Shown here piece by piece: positions 1 through 8,444 of a DNA stretch of 64,000 nucleotides (position 1 is the stretch's first letter; every line of letters starts with the position of its first letter). The translations under genes and the position numbers were made by a program. Origin of the DNA: CAIVAT01 sp037128705 (GTDB taxonomy: Bacteria > Bacteroidota > Bacteroidia > Bacteroidales > FEN-979); NCBI GenBank assembly GCA_037128705.1, contig JBAXVX010000013.1:39876-103875 (forward strand). The letters are read 5' to 3'. The notes under the pieces are model-generated. The model did no database searches, was not told where the DNA came from, and saw only the letters and a program-made list of their open reading frames with translations.

Positions 1-836
1 ATTTTGACTTTCGCGCTGAACCTAAGTTTCATCAGGTTAATATAGCTTTCGAGGAACTCCACCTCCTTTTTTAAAGTTGTTTTCTCGGTTTCCGTTTCGT
101 ACAGGAGATAGCGCATCATTTTCGAGAGTTTGATAATCGCCTCCTTGGCTTCATCGGTGTTGGTATCGACAAGGGCATGGATATTATTCAGGGTATTCAT
201 GAAGAAATGCGGGCTGACCTGGGTCTTGAGAAGTGCCAGCTGGTTCGATACGTTTTCTTTTTCAAGCCTGACCTTTTCATTTTCAACCCCGATCCAGCGC
301 AGTCCTGAACGTAAACCGGTATCAAATCCGACAACCAGAAACGAGAAGATCAAAAAGTTCGCAAAGGGAGGAACAGGCCTGGGCTGACGTTGTTTAGAGG
401 GGCGGTCTCCCGTGGGCGGATTCCGGTCCGGCTGATTTCGCTCGGGAGGATTCCGTTCTGGAGAATCCCGGTTTGGTCTGGAATCTTTCGCCTGTCTCAT
501 GGGACGATCAGCCTGTTCCCCCCTTGGTTTTGGTGAATTAACCTTATTCACATCATAAAAATAGGAGCCCAGGGTAAGGAACAGAATCACTCCAAGCAAA
601 GAAAAAATATAAATCTTAATCTTGCCTTTGAATAAAAACCGGGGAACAAGAATAAACCGGTTGATAAAAAACAGGATTGACAGAGGGATAAGGATTTCAA
701 GCTGGTTCGCAACGCTCTTCCACAAAGGATTGTTGTTGTCTTCCCTGAACAAGATTGGCGTGATCAGCAAAACCATCCAAATAAATACAACCAGCGCGAT
801 CTCGGTGAATAGGATTGTTTTATTGCGGACGTTCAT
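1..836 (-). CDS. LytS/YehU-type sensor histidine kinase, partial (C-terminus beyond window)
   Basis: An open frame on the minus strand starts at ATG 836-834 and runs off the window start, giving about 278 residues. The N-terminal part has hydrophobic, membrane-spanning stretches (about residues 8-24, 40-56 and 68-85). A segment of about 55 residues very rich in Pro, Arg, Asn and Asp follows (about 90-145), then another hydrophobic stretch and a short coiled linker. Next comes the His_kinase (PF06580) signature QVSPHFFMNTLNNI with the probable phospho-acceptor His. The ATPase domain lies outside the window. Proteins of this family normally signal to a LytTR response regulator, which would be expected beyond the left edge. 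It is 45 bp downstream of the Spy-like gene on the same strand, so envelope-stress sensing is a reasonable inference. Confidence 0.85.
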   Translation of the reverse strand, partial: MNVRNKTILFTEIALVVFIWMVLLITPILFREDNNNPLWKSVANQLEILIPLSILFFINRFILVPRFLFKGKIKIYIFSLLGVILFLTLGSYFYDVNKVNSPKPRGEQADRPMRQAKDSRPNRDSPERNPPERNQPDRNPPTGDRPSKQRQPRPVPPFANFLIFSFLVVGFDTGLRSGLRWIGVENEKVRLEKENVSNQLALLKTQVSPHFFMNTLNNIHALVDTNTDEAKEAIIKLSKMMRYLLYETETEKTTLKKEVEFLESYINLMKLRFSAKVK

Positions 837-881
837 GCTGATCACCTTTTGTTGAAATAAAATCCCTGCTGCAAAGATATT

Positions 882-1547
882 TTAATTCTTTTTCTCATCC
901 TGTCCGGGAGTCTTTTGCGGTCTGGAAGCCTTTTCAAGCTCCGTATATTTTGCAAATTGGTCTTTCGTTAAAACCTTGCTGATTTTTTCATCTCTCGCTT
1001 TTTGTAGAGGTTCAACTTTGGATTTTTCGACAGGTAACTGCGGATTGGCCTGGGTTTTCTTCAGGCTTTCCATCGCTGCAAAAAAGTCAGTATATGCCTT
1101 GGCCACAACCTCATTCTGTGTTGTATTCAGCGCCAGTGGCTTGATAATCTTTTCCTGGACCGTTTTCATTCTTTCTTCGGCCGAAGGCGGATTCTTTTTG
1201 CCGTTGTTGTCAGGAGATTTGGGAGGGTCAAGTGTCCTCAGCTTTTCAGGATCAAAACCTGCTGCCGTGATGGCGTCCCTGGTCTCAGGACCTGCATGAA
1301 TGCCGGCCTGCCTGAATTTCTCATGGATCGCCTTTGCATCGGCTGCCGTCAACTTTGAAGCATTGTACCTGGATAAAATGGTTTTGATCGTGGCCGTTTG
1401 CTGAGGTGTGAGCGCCTGGGATTTTTCTGAAGATTTTTGTGACGGGTTTGGCTTATCCTGGCAAAAACTTTTTCCCTGAATAAAAAACATCAGCAAGAAG
1501 AGAAGTGCGATGCCTGTGATTTTCTGAGATTCAAAACGGGGTTTCAT
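882..1547 (-). CDS. Spy/LTxxQ-like periplasmic protein
   Basis: A 221-residue protein with an N-terminal signal peptide (hydrophobic about residues 11-28, probable cleavage near SFC-QD). The mature part is highly charged and probably helical. It contains two Spy-like LTxxQ motifs, LTPQQ near residue 46 and LTKDQ near residue 193, typical of periplasmic metal- or stress-responsive proteins and chaperones of the CpxP/Spy type. The central segment is rich in Pro, Lys and Asn. It lies between the lipoprotein gene (29 bp upstream) and the LytS kinase (45 bp downstream) on the same strand, so the three are probably co-transcribed. The assignment rests on motif and composition only; the exact function is unknown. 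Confidence 0.65.
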   Translation of the reverse strand: MKPRFESQKITGIALLFLLMFFIQGKSFCQDKPNPSQKSSEKSQALTPQQTATIKTILSRYNASKLTAADAKAIHEKFRQAGIHAGPETRDAITAAGFDPEKLRTLDPPKSPDNNGKKNPPSAEERMKTVQEKIIKPLALNTTQNEVVAKAYTDFFAAMESLKKTQANPQLPVEKSKVEPLQKARDEKISKVLTKDQFAKYTELEKASRPQKTPGQDEKKN

Positions 1548-1576
1548 AATCGGATTATTTGAGAGTTGGAATTTGA

Positions 1577-2863
1577 TTACTTGAACATGAAATCGGTATT
1601 CAGTATTTCGGGCATAGTAACAGGCTGGGAGTATTGGAAAGCCCCGCCTGGATTAATGTATCCCAGTTCATCGGCCAGACCGGTCAATTTCACTTTCTGC
1701 TCGTCCGAAAGAGTACTGTAAACCTGGGAGAATACCGAAGCATAATGGTAGGACAATTCCCCGTCGAGTTCTCCATAGCGTTCCGACAGTGCGATCACAG
1801 TGGTTGAATCGGCAATGCCTGAAGCAAGGAATTTACGAAGTTCAGTCGAAACAGCCTCTCTCTTTGCCACAAGTTCAGTAAGGGCACTGCGCTGGAGGTC
1901 GACAATCCCTTTCACCTGATCGGCCTGGGTCGCTGTAAGAATCGCCAGGAAGTTCTGTCCGGCGCTGGCAGTCAGGGTTTCATCAATGGTGTAGTTCGGA
2001 TTTCCCATCGCCGGCCAGTCTTTCAGGTAAAAAGACCCGAAATAGGTGCCATGTCTTTCAGGGCAGAAATACACATCGGATGTAACCGAACCTGCATACC
2101 ATGCATACATCTCGCTCGCATAAGTCATTACAGCAACATTGACGTCCTGGGGCAGATTCAGTCCTTCGAGCGGGTTGGACAGGCTGCTGTCCCAGTTCCC
2201 GACTCCGTTAAGCGCCTTCAGGGCATCCATCTTCGCTTTCTGTTCAGCGCTGAAAGAACCAACCACGGTGCCAAACAGTTTTGCCCTGTCATAGCTGATC
2301 TGCCCGTCGATCCTGTACAATTCGGCTGCATAAGCCATTACGGCTTCCTTGCTGAGTCCGCTTGTGCCGCTTGGGATATCCCCCTCCTTTAAACGGCGGA
2401 AAGCCTTAAGCAATGGAAAGCGTTTCAGGGCAAAGGCATTGATCTGGTCGATCTGGTTTTGCGCCCTGGAAACATACATATTGATTTGGTCGGTTGTAAG
2501 AATATGCAATACATTGAATGCAATGATGGTCACAAAACTTGTATTGTGCCCCAGTTTGGTGGGGTCGTTGTCGCGGAGGCATTGAAACCCGCTGTAGTCA
2601 GCCACCTTGCCCGGGGGGAGAAACGACTGTGAACCAAGGTTTCCTGTGAGATAGGCCAGTCCGTCGAATGCAATGGTGTTCCGTTGTGCTTCATCTGACA
2701 CAGCCTGGGTAATGGTATATTGATCCACCTGATTTGTCGTCGGAGAGACAATATCTTCAGCCGTGTCCTTTTTGCAGCCGGCAAAAATTGATGAAACTGA
2801 TATGATCAGGATGAACAGTGCCTGAATCTGATTTTTCCGGTAATTTTCTTTTTTCGTTTTCAT
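1577..2863 (-). CDS. Uncharacterised lipoprotein with repeated LTxxQ-like motifs
   Basis: A 428-residue lipoprotein: a hydrophobic signal (residues about 13-28) ends in the lipobox FAGC with Cys at about residue 29, followed by KKD. I do not recognise the family. The mature part is mostly helical with Spy-like turns recurring about every 100-130 residues (FSAEQKAKM, LTATQADQV, LSDEQKVKL), suggesting an internally repeated fold related to LTxxQ proteins. One possible metal- or haem-binding patch, FCPERHGTYFG, lies near residue 270. It is the first gene of the minus-strand group leading to the Spy-like protein and the LytS kinase, and is preceded by a good Bacteroidetes-type promoter. A role as the surface or periplasmic sensor or effector of that group is inference. 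Confidence 0.6.
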   Translation of the reverse strand: MKTKKENYRKNQIQALFILIISVSSIFAGCKKDTAEDIVSPTTNQVDQYTITQAVSDEAQRNTIAFDGLAYLTGNLGSQSFLPPGKVADYSGFQCLRDNDPTKLGHNTSFVTIIAFNVLHILTTDQINMYVSRAQNQIDQINAFALKRFPLLKAFRRLKEGDIPSGTSGLSKEAVMAYAAELYRIDGQISYDRAKLFGTVVGSFSAEQKAKMDALKALNGVGNWDSSLSNPLEGLNLPQDVNVAVMTYASEMYAWYAGSVTSDVYFCPERHGTYFGSFYLKDWPAMGNPNYTIDETLTASAGQNFLAILTATQADQVKGIVDLQRSALTELVAKREAVSTELRKFLASGIADSTTVIALSERYGELDGELSYHYASVFSQVYSTLSDEQKVKLTGLADELGYINPGGAFQYSQPVTMPEILNTDFMFK

Positions 2864-2972
2864 AATTCCCTGTTTTTTTTTGTTTGTAAACCTGATTGTT
2901 TTGATCCTGCAGGGTAGTTATGTTTCATGCTTTTTGGGGTGTTACCTTGAACTGGTGTATGAAGAATTGAAG

Positions 2973-3003
2973 CAAATGTAAAACCGGATGAACAGTTATA
3001 CAA
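2973..3003 (-). promoter_or_regulatory. Candidate Bacteroidetes-type promoter for the lipoprotein operon
   Basis: Read on the minus strand there is TTG at 3003-3001, a 20-nt spacer and TACATTTG at 2980-2973, which fits the Bacteroidetes consensus TTG-N19-21-TAnnTTTG. It would give a leader of about 100 nt ahead of the start at 2863. Confidence 0.5.
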
Positions 3004-3164
3004 GAAAGATCAGCGAACTGGCCGTTTAAGTACCCGGAAAGGGATATTTTATCAGCGAAATACACTGGGTAAATATTACACACAATGATTCTGTTACCCT
3101 GATTGCACCACGCATTTCTTGTTGCATTTCGAGATTAATATATAGGGACTGACACTTTTAGTCG

Positions 3165-3172
3165 TAATTTTG
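3165..3172 (+). promoter_or_regulatory. Candidate -7 element for ansA
   Basis: TAATTTTG at this site matches the Bacteroidetes -7 consensus TAnnTTTG, 17 bp before the ansA start codon. I see no convincing -33 element at the right distance, so this is a partial match. Confidence 0.35.
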
Positions 3173-3189
3173 TCCTTTGAACTGAATGT

Positions 3190-4218
3190 ATGATTGGACA
3201 AACAAATATTTTGGTGATATACACCGGTGGGACCATCGGGATGGTTCAGGATCCGAAAACATTGACCCTGAAGCCGCTGACCTTTGACATTTTATACAAA
3301 TTTCTGCCGGTGCTGGAGAATTTTAATTGTAAAATTGATTTCTTCACCTTCGAACCGCTGCTCGATTCTTCGAACATGAGCCCGGAATTCTGGATTCACC
3401 TGGCAACCGTTATTGAAGAAAAGTATGAGGATTATGACGGCTTTGTGGTACTGCATGGTTCCGACACCATGGCCTACACTGCTTCGGCCCTGAGTTTCAT
3501 GCTCGAAAACCTGAACAAACCGGTGATCTTTACCGGATCGCAGCTTCCCATCGGGATGGTTCGTACCGATGGTCGTGAGAACTTTATCAATGCGATTGAA
3601 ATTGCAGCGGCGAAGGAGATAGATACGCCGGTTGTGCCTGAGGTGGCCATCTGCTTTGAGAACAAATTGTACCGGGGCAACCGGACCAGCAAACTCAACG
3701 CGGAGAATTTCAAGGCATTCGTTTCAGGAAATTATCCCCTGCTGGGTGAAGTAGGTGTTCATATCAAATACCACCATAACCTGATTTTAAAGCCCAATTT
3801 TAAAAAGCTGCGGGTGCATAAAGTGCTGGATGAAAATATTTCGATCCTGAAACTTTACCCGGGAATTTCACCGAACACCGTGGAGGCCATCCTGAACACC
3901 AAAGGATTGAAAGCCGTGATTCTCGAAACATTTGGGGCAGGAAATGCCCCCACCATTTCATGGTTTCTCGATCAACTGCAGGATGCTGTTTCCAGGGGGA
4001 TCATTGTTTTCAACGTGACCCAGTGCAAAGGTGGTACGGTTGAGATGGGCAAATATGAAACCAGTGCCGGGTTGGGGAAGATCGGCATCATAGGCGGATT
4101 CGACATCACCACCGAATCGGCTGTGACCAAACTGATGTATCTTCTTGGCTGCGGTTATTCTGCCGAAAGTGTAAAACAACTGCTACAAACCTCCCTGCGC
4201 GGAGAAATGACAATTTGA
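3190..4218 (+). CDS. ansA: Type I L-asparaginase
   Basis: A 342-residue protein of the asparaginase family that hydrolyses L-asparagine to aspartate and ammonia. The first catalytic motif TGGTIGM is at residues 12-18, and the second, HGSDTMAYTASALSFML, at about residues 89-105, supplies the second nucleophile Thr and the Asp-Lys pair region. There is no signal peptide, so it is cytoplasmic, consistent with type I (AnsA) enzymes of about 335-350 residues. It is a stand-alone gene; a -7 promoter element lies 17 bp upstream and the next feature downstream is a tRNA gene. The start ATG at 3190 gives the expected N-terminus of the family. Confidence 0.9.
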   Translation: MIGQTNILVIYTGGTIGMVQDPKTLTLKPLTFDILYKFLPVLENFNCKIDFFTFEPLLDSSNMSPEFWIHLATVIEEKYEDYDGFVVLHGSDTMAYTASALSFMLENLNKPVIFTGSQLPIGMVRTDGRENFINAIEIAAAKEIDTPVVPEVAICFENKLYRGNRTSKLNAENFKAFVSGNYPLLGEVGVHIKYHHNLILKPNFKKLRVHKVLDENISILKLYPGISPNTVEAILNTKGLKAVILETFGAGNAPTISWFLDQLQDAVSRGIIVFNVTQCKGGTVEMGKYETSAGLGKIGIIGGFDITTESAVTKLMYLLGCGYSAESVKQLLQTSLRGEMTI

Positions 4219-4272
4219 AATCTCAATATTTTTTCTACCTTTGCACAGTAAAACCGATTTACAATTTACAAG

Positions 4273-4317
4273 TTACGATTTACAATTTTGATGTGTGTTT
4301 TTATTCGTAAATCGTAA
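4273..4317. repeat. Inverted repeat TTACGATTTAC / GTAAATCGTAA
   Basis: Perfect 11-bp arms at 4273-4283 and 4307-4317 are separated by 23 nt of T-rich sequence, between ansA and the tRNA gene. The arm contains the word AAATCGTAA that recurs in other intergenic spacers of this window. It could act as a weak terminator of ansA or as a mobile low-complexity spacer; neither is shown. Confidence 0.55.
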
Positions 4318-4338
4318 TTCAAAAATCGTAAATTTCCT

Positions 4339-4426
4339 GGAGAGGTGTCCGAGTGGTCGAAGGAGCACGCCTGGAAAGTGTGTGTACGCCAAAAGTGTAC
4401 CCTGGGTTCGAATCCCAGTCTCTCCG
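4339..4426 (+). tRNA. tRNA-Ser (anticodon GGA)
   Basis: An 88-nt class II tRNA. The acceptor arms are GGAGAGG (4339-4345) and TCTCTCC (4419-4425), with discriminator G at 4426. The anticodon stem CACGC/GTGTG encloses the loop CTGGAAA, with anticodon GGA at 4373-4375. A long variable arm follows, then the T arm CTGGG-TTCGAAT-CCCAG. CCA is not encoded; the downstream bases are CAAA. Confidence 0.95.
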
Positions 4427-4642
4427 CAAAAACTATCAAAGAGGAAACGCTTAAATCAAAAATCGAGTAAAACCAACCCTTCCCGGAGTTGGTTTTTTCA
4501 TTTTTATCCATCCTTGTGTAAGCTGTAATGTAAGTTTTTCCGGTGCCACTCATATATTGCACATTGGCGTTTTTTAGTAAATTAGCCCTTCAATTCATAC
4601 CAAACCAATCAACAAGCAGATACTTTCCACCAATCCGAATCC

Positions 4643-5440
4643 ATGCACGAAATATTTCTGACTTTCGATGTCGAAGAGTTTGACCTTCCGTTAGAATACG
4701 GCAGTTCCATTTCCTTAATTGAGCAAATAGAAATTTCGAGGCAGGGATTGATTTTGATCAATCAGCTCCTGGACAAACTGTCAATAAGAGCAACGTTTTT
4801 TATAACGGGAACTTTTGCACTTCACAATAAAGAACTCGTCCGCCAGGTCTCATTAAAACATGAGATTGCATCCCACGCCATGTTTCACGGCAGTTTTGAT
4901 TCAAAAAAAGATTTAGCGGACTCAAAAAATATTTTAGAGGAAATAACAGGAAAGCAGGTAACAGGATTCAGGCGACCTTTTTTAAAACCCGTGAATGAAC
5001 CCGATCTGGTAGAGGCGGGGTACTGGTATAATTCATCATTAAATCCCACCCATATTCCCAGCAGATACAATAATCGTGATAAACCGCTGACGCCTTTCTT
5101 TTATGATCAAATTTTAAATATCCCTGTTTCAGTTAGCCCCTACCTGAGGATCCCGTTGTTCTGGTTATCTTTCAAAAATTTTCCGATGCCCTACTTCAAA
5201 TTTTTGTCAAACCTGACCTTGCGCAAAAATGGCTTTCTGAATCTCTATTTTCATCCATGGGAATTCACCGACATATCATCGATTCACCTTCCCCGCTATA
5301 TGAAAAGGCATTCGGGGGCATTTTTACTTGATCGTCTTGAAAAATACCTGCAATGGTTAAAGGAGAAGGGGGAATTCATCACCCTGCATGAATATGCCGA
5401 AACTATTTGCAGAAAGAAGGGTTCATTGATTCAAAAATAA
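4643..5440 (+). CDS. Polysaccharide deacetylase (NodB-like) family protein
   Basis: A 265-residue protein with the NodB homology fold (PF01522). Motif 1 TFDVEEFDLP lies at residues 8-17 with the catalytic and metal-binding Asp pair region, and ATFFITG at about 51-57. Motif 2, SHAMFHGSF (about 77-85), supplies the metal-binding His pair. FRRP (about 110-113) is the third motif. No signal peptide is evident, so it probably acts in the cytoplasm or at the inner face of the membrane. The next gene, a GT87-type glycosyltransferase, begins at or before its stop codon, so the two probably modify the same lipid-linked or surface glycan. The substrate is not predictable. Confidence 0.8.
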   Translation: MHEIFLTFDVEEFDLPLEYGSSISLIEQIEISRQGLILINQLLDKLSIRATFFITGTFALHNKELVRQVSLKHEIASHAMFHGSFDSKKDLADSKNILEEITGKQVTGFRRPFLKPVNEPDLVEAGYWYNSSLNPTHIPSRYNNRDKPLTPFFYDQILNIPVSVSPYLRIPLFWLSFKNFPMPYFKFLSNLTLRKNGFLNLYFHPWEFTDISSIHLPRYMKRHSGAFLLDRLEKYLQWLKEKGEFITLHEYAETICRKKGSLIQK

Positions 5441-5445
5441 TTGAG

Positions 5446-6651
5446 GTGAGATACGATTTTCAATTCCTCCTGAAAAAAAGAACTGCGGTGGGTCTTTGGA
5501 TTTTAGCCGGTCTTTGTGTCGTAATCATTCAATATCTATTGGGGACCAATGGAAAAATCAACAATTTTATCATTTTCAAAACCAGCTTTTCCCACCTGGC
5601 AAACCTGAAAGACCTCTATATCGCTTATCCCGGCGAATATTCCGACCTTTACCTGTATGGGCCTTTATTTGCCCTGTTCATGGCCCCATTTGCCCTGTTG
5701 CCGGTATTGTTCAGCTATACCCTTTGGATTATTCTTAACGCTACGGTATTGCTATACGCGATTTACCAACTGCCGGTCAGTGATAAAAACAGGGCAATCG
5801 TCAGCTGGATTGTATTCAATTGCCTGATCACCTCCCTCCTCAACAGCCAGGTGCATGCCATGACTGCCGCTTTAATTATTCTGAGTTATACCCATATACG
5901 GAAAAAGCAATTTTTTTGGGCCGCGTTTTTCCTTGTCATGGGGGTTTTTATAAAGCTGTACGGGATCCTTGGTTTGGCATTTTTCTTTTTTGTCGAGGAC
6001 AAACCTAAATATCTGCTGTATCTTGTTTTCTGGACAATGGTCCTCTTTATCCTGCCCATGGCCTTTGTGGGAATTGATTATACAATTCAATGTTATGGAG
6101 ATTGGTACAGGGTCCTGGTACATAAAAACTCGCTGAATGTCATGCTTGAAAACAGCCGGACCGATGTATGCGTGATGGGCATGTTTCGCAGGTTGTTCCA
6201 CGATTCAACATTATCCAACCTGTATTTTATTATTCCCGGACTGTTGATATTCGCATTATCCTACATCAGGAAATCACAATTCGGAAATGTTGTTTTTCAA
6301 CTGCGGATACTGGCATCTGCGCTGCTATTTGTCATTCTTGCAAGCACAGGCAGCGAATCCCCGACCATTATCATTGGCTTTGCGGGTGTGGCCATCTGGT
6401 TTATCTTAAGTGAAAAAACAAAACTGGATATTGCACTGTTGTTATTTGCCCTGATAATTTCAAGTTTTTCTCCTACCGATGTTTTCCCGGAATATATCAG
6501 AGATCGCTATATCAATCAATACGCATTGATTGTATTGCCGTTGCTGCTTGTGTGGCTGAAACTGAATTGGGATATTGCAGGAGGAACTTGTAAAAATGAT
6601 CCGGAAGGTCCTCTGACCTCAGTCGGTGACCAGGTGCCATCTGTTTTCTGA
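5446..6651 (+). CDS. GT87-type (DUF2029) polyprenol-linked glycosyltransferase, multi-pass membrane protein
   Basis: About 400 residues with roughly 10 hydrophobic segments, and the layout of the GT87/DUF2029 mannosyltransferase family (GT-C fold). An early extracytoplasmic loop is rich in Asp and Tyr (YPGEYSDLYLYGPLF), as is usual for the catalytic loop. GTG at 5446 is chosen as the start because it leaves a short charged tail before the first membrane helix. A TTG at 5407 in the same frame would overlap the deacetylase gene by 34 bp and cannot be excluded. The 3' end overlaps the opposite-strand MobB-like gene by 33 bp. It probably adds a sugar from a polyprenyl-phosphate donor; acceptor unknown. 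Confidence 0.72.
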   Translation: MRYDFQFLLKKRTAVGLWILAGLCVVIIQYLLGTNGKINNFIIFKTSFSHLANLKDLYIAYPGEYSDLYLYGPLFALFMAPFALLPVLFSYTLWIILNATVLLYAIYQLPVSDKNRAIVSWIVFNCLITSLLNSQVHAMTAALIILSYTHIRKKQFFWAAFFLVMGVFIKLYGILGLAFFFFVEDKPKYLLYLVFWTMVLFILPMAFVGIDYTIQCYGDWYRVLVHKNSLNVMLENSRTDVCVMGMFRRLFHDSTLSNLYFIIPGLLIFALSYIRKSQFGNVVFQLRILASALLFVILASTGSESPTIIIGFAGVAIWFILSEKTKLDIALLLFALIISSFSPTDVFPEYIRDRYINQYALIVLPLLLVWLKLNWDIAGGTCKNDPEGPLTSVGDQVPSVF

Positions 6652-7167
6652 AAACCCGATCTGATCCGATATTTTCCCCGGATCAAATAACCGTGCCGGA
6701 AGCACAAGGTCAGCCATGTTCATGGTTTTTAACTTAACCTCCCTGGTCAACTCCGGAGGACTGTTGATGAAAATCAGCAATCCGGGTTGGATAAGATGGC
6801 CCAACGCCCCTGACTCAATGATTACCGGTTCATTTTGCGGATTGCATTCCTTCATGAAGCGTTCAAATGCCTCCGCCAGATGTTCATCATCCGTTTCCAT
6901 GAAGAAGGAACGAGCGGCGCCGGCTTCGAGAAATTTACCACTGTTTTTCCGGTGCGGTTCCATATCCTGGAAAATCCTGATTCCGGCTGAAGCGGCCACC
7001 ATGCCCGAATTTCCCAGAGAATCATGAAGGTGGGGAGAGATTTTCAAGGCAAGGAGCGGGAACTTTCCTGAAAATGACCGGATCAGGTTGACAGCCAGGT
7101 ATGTTTTCCCCACTTTTTTTCCGGATCCGGAGATGATGATAAACTGGGGAAATGATTTTCGGGTCAT
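6619..7167 (-). CDS. MobB-like P-loop NTPase
   Basis: About 182 residues. Near the N-terminus is an unusual P-loop, SGSGKKVGKT, followed by a Rossmann-type strand and helix pattern (VIIESGALG, LLIFINSPPEL). This resembles MobB, the GTP-binding partner of molybdopterin guanine dinucleotide synthesis. The context supports it: it is immediately downstream of TauE/SafE and ModE genes and near a molybdoenzyme operon with its own mobA. ATG at 7167 is preferred, since an upstream start would overlap the TauE gene. Similarity to classical MobB is weak (KKVGKT rather than GSGKTT), so it could be another small accessory NTPase of the same cofactor pathway. Its last 33 bp overlap the convergent glycosyltransferase gene. 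Confidence 0.6.
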   Translation of the reverse strand: MTRKSFPQFIIISGSGKKVGKTYLAVNLIRSFSGKFPLLALKISPHLHDSLGNSGMVAASAGIRIFQDMEPHRKNSGKFLEAGAARSFFMETDDEHLAEAFERFMKECNPQNEPVIIESGALGHLIQPGLLIFINSPPELTREVKLKTMNMADLVLPARLFDPGKISDQIGFSENRWHLVTD

Positions 7168-7180
7168 CAGATAAGCAGGG

Positions 7181-7912
7181 TCAGGGAATAAGCAGCTTAA
7201 AGCAGGCAAACAGCAGCACCATCGCCAGTGAAATTTTAAAATATTTTACCGGGAGAAATTTCATTGCTGTCATGGAACCAATGAGTCCTCCAGCAACCAC
7301 GACAAGGATCCAGTAAAAAAAATGCGTAGGTAGCTGGAATCCGCTCACCTGCAGCCCGATCAATCCGGCGAGCGAGTTACACAGGATGAACAGGGAGGAA
7401 TAGACCCCGGTTTCCTTAACATGCGACCATTTCATAAGGATAAAAATGGGGCTGAGGATAATCCCTCCGCCGATGCCGATCATGCCGGAAAGAAGCCCGA
7501 GGATGGAGCCAATGACCAGAGATGCAGGGATGCCTGGGGCAGGTTTAATTTCATACTCCCGCGATGGGCGGTACAAGAGTCTCAGCAAGGCAACCAACAA
7601 CAGGATTCCAAGGATGAATTTATAGGTTGTTGGGTTGATGTGGATCAGGGCACCAAGAAAAGCCATGGGGATGGCCGGGATCAGAAATGGCAAAAAAAGC
7701 CGCCACCGGATGGAAAACCCGCTTCTGAAATTGACAAATGCGATCCCGGCAACAAAGAGATTCAGGATCAAAGCGGAACTTCTGAAGTAAACCGTGCTGA
7801 CTGCGAAAATGGACATCACGGCCAGGTATCCGCTGGCGCCACCATGGCCCACCATGGAGTACATGAATGAAACTACCAGCAGCGAGATAAAAAAAAGCAG
7901 TGAGATTTCCAT
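7181..7912 (-). CDS. TauE/SafE family membrane exporter
   Basis: About 243 residues in eight or so hydrophobic helices with the two TauE/SafE (PF01925) half-repeats: MVGHGGASGYLAVMS near the N-terminus and LLSGMIGIGGGIILSPI in the middle, each rich in Gly at the pore-lining turn. Members move sulfite, sulfoacetate or other organosulfur anions across the inner membrane. ATG at 7912 is chosen: it is preceded by GGGGA at a suitable distance and starts directly with the first helix; an upstream ATG at 7942 would add ten hydrophilic residues. The gene lies between ModE and the MobB-like gene and opposite the polysulfide/thiosulfate reductase operon, so export of a sulfur anion such as sulfite released by that enzyme is a plausible role. 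Confidence 0.8.
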   Translation of the reverse strand: MEISLLFFISLLVVSFMYSMVGHGGASGYLAVMSIFAVSTVYFRSSALILNLFVAGIAFVNFRSGFSIRWRLFLPFLIPAIPMAFLGALIHINPTTYKFILGILLLVALLRLLYRPSREYEIKPAPGIPASLVIGSILGLLSGMIGIGGGIILSPIFILMKWSHVKETGVYSSLFILCNSLAGLIGLQVSGFQLPTHFFYWILVVVAGGLIGSMTAMKFLPVKYFKISLAMVLLFACFKLLIP

Positions 7913-7968
7913 GAGATCCCCGTTATTCCTTGTGGTGAACAACGATACGAAATTAACAAAAAAATCCG

Positions 7969-8304
7969 TTAAAATGCACCAGAATGTTTTGTCAGAAATA
8001 TCACAAAGTCATGTGTGATTTGTTGATACCTGACCACGAATTGACGACCTGTTTCTGTCAACTTTGCACAACCTCCCCCTTTTCCTCCCTGCCGTAATTC
8101 AACCACGGGGAGTGGTGCAAGTTCATTCATTGAACGCACGGCATAGTACGCCTTGCGATAGGACAATCCCATGGATATGGCTGCTTTTCTTAGAGAACCA
8201 AGCATCTCGATCCTTTCAAGGAGCTCAATCCTTCCGGCACCTAAAAAATTTCGTCCCTCAGTTTCAATCCAAATTCTGCCGGCAACCGTCATTTTGTTTT
8301 TCAT
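7969..8304 (-). CDS. ModE-type winged-helix regulator (N-terminal domain only)
   Basis: A 111-residue DNA-binding protein of the ModE N-terminal/LysR-like winged-helix family: RIELLERIEMLGSLRKAA, then SMGLSYRKAYYAVRSMNE as the recognition helix, and the Gly-rich wing GGKGGGCAKLTETG. It lacks the molybdate-binding TOBE (molbindin) domains of E. coli ModE, as is common for short ModE-like proteins. It is transcribed divergently from the Mo-dependent reductase operon across 140 bp and leads the TauE and MobB-like genes, so local control of molybdenum use or of the reductase is likely. How it senses the signal without a molbindin domain is not evident. Confidence 0.8.
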   Translation of the reverse strand: MKNKMTVAGRIWIETEGRNFLGAGRIELLERIEMLGSLRKAAISMGLSYRKAYYAVRSMNELAPLPVVELRQGGKGGGCAKLTETGRQFVVRYQQITHDFVIFLTKHSGAF

Positions 8305-8362
8305 CAGGAAAATTTGAACCGAATATTTTTACAAAACTAACAATTTATTTTTATCACATTTA

Positions 8363-8374
8363 TCGTATACACGA
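8363..8374. promoter_or_regulatory. Weak palindrome TCGT-ATAC-ACGA between modE-like and psrA-like genes
   Basis: A 12-bp site with 4-bp complementary arms lies in the 140-bp divergent region. It is a possible operator for the ModE-like protein but does not match the E. coli ModE consensus; a site this short can arise by chance. Confidence 0.2.
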
Positions 8375-8444
8375 AACTAGATTATTGTATTTGAAGGTTT
8401 GAGGCAGCGAAGTTATGAAGATGCGAATTATTAAAAGAAATTAA

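Larger units (their letters stand above)
2864..3189. other. Divergent intergenic region, 326 bp
   Basis: This gap separates the lipoprotein gene (minus) from ansA (plus). It holds no convincing open frame. I see one promoter candidate for each direction, listed separately, and no repeat or strong hairpin. Confidence 0.6.
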
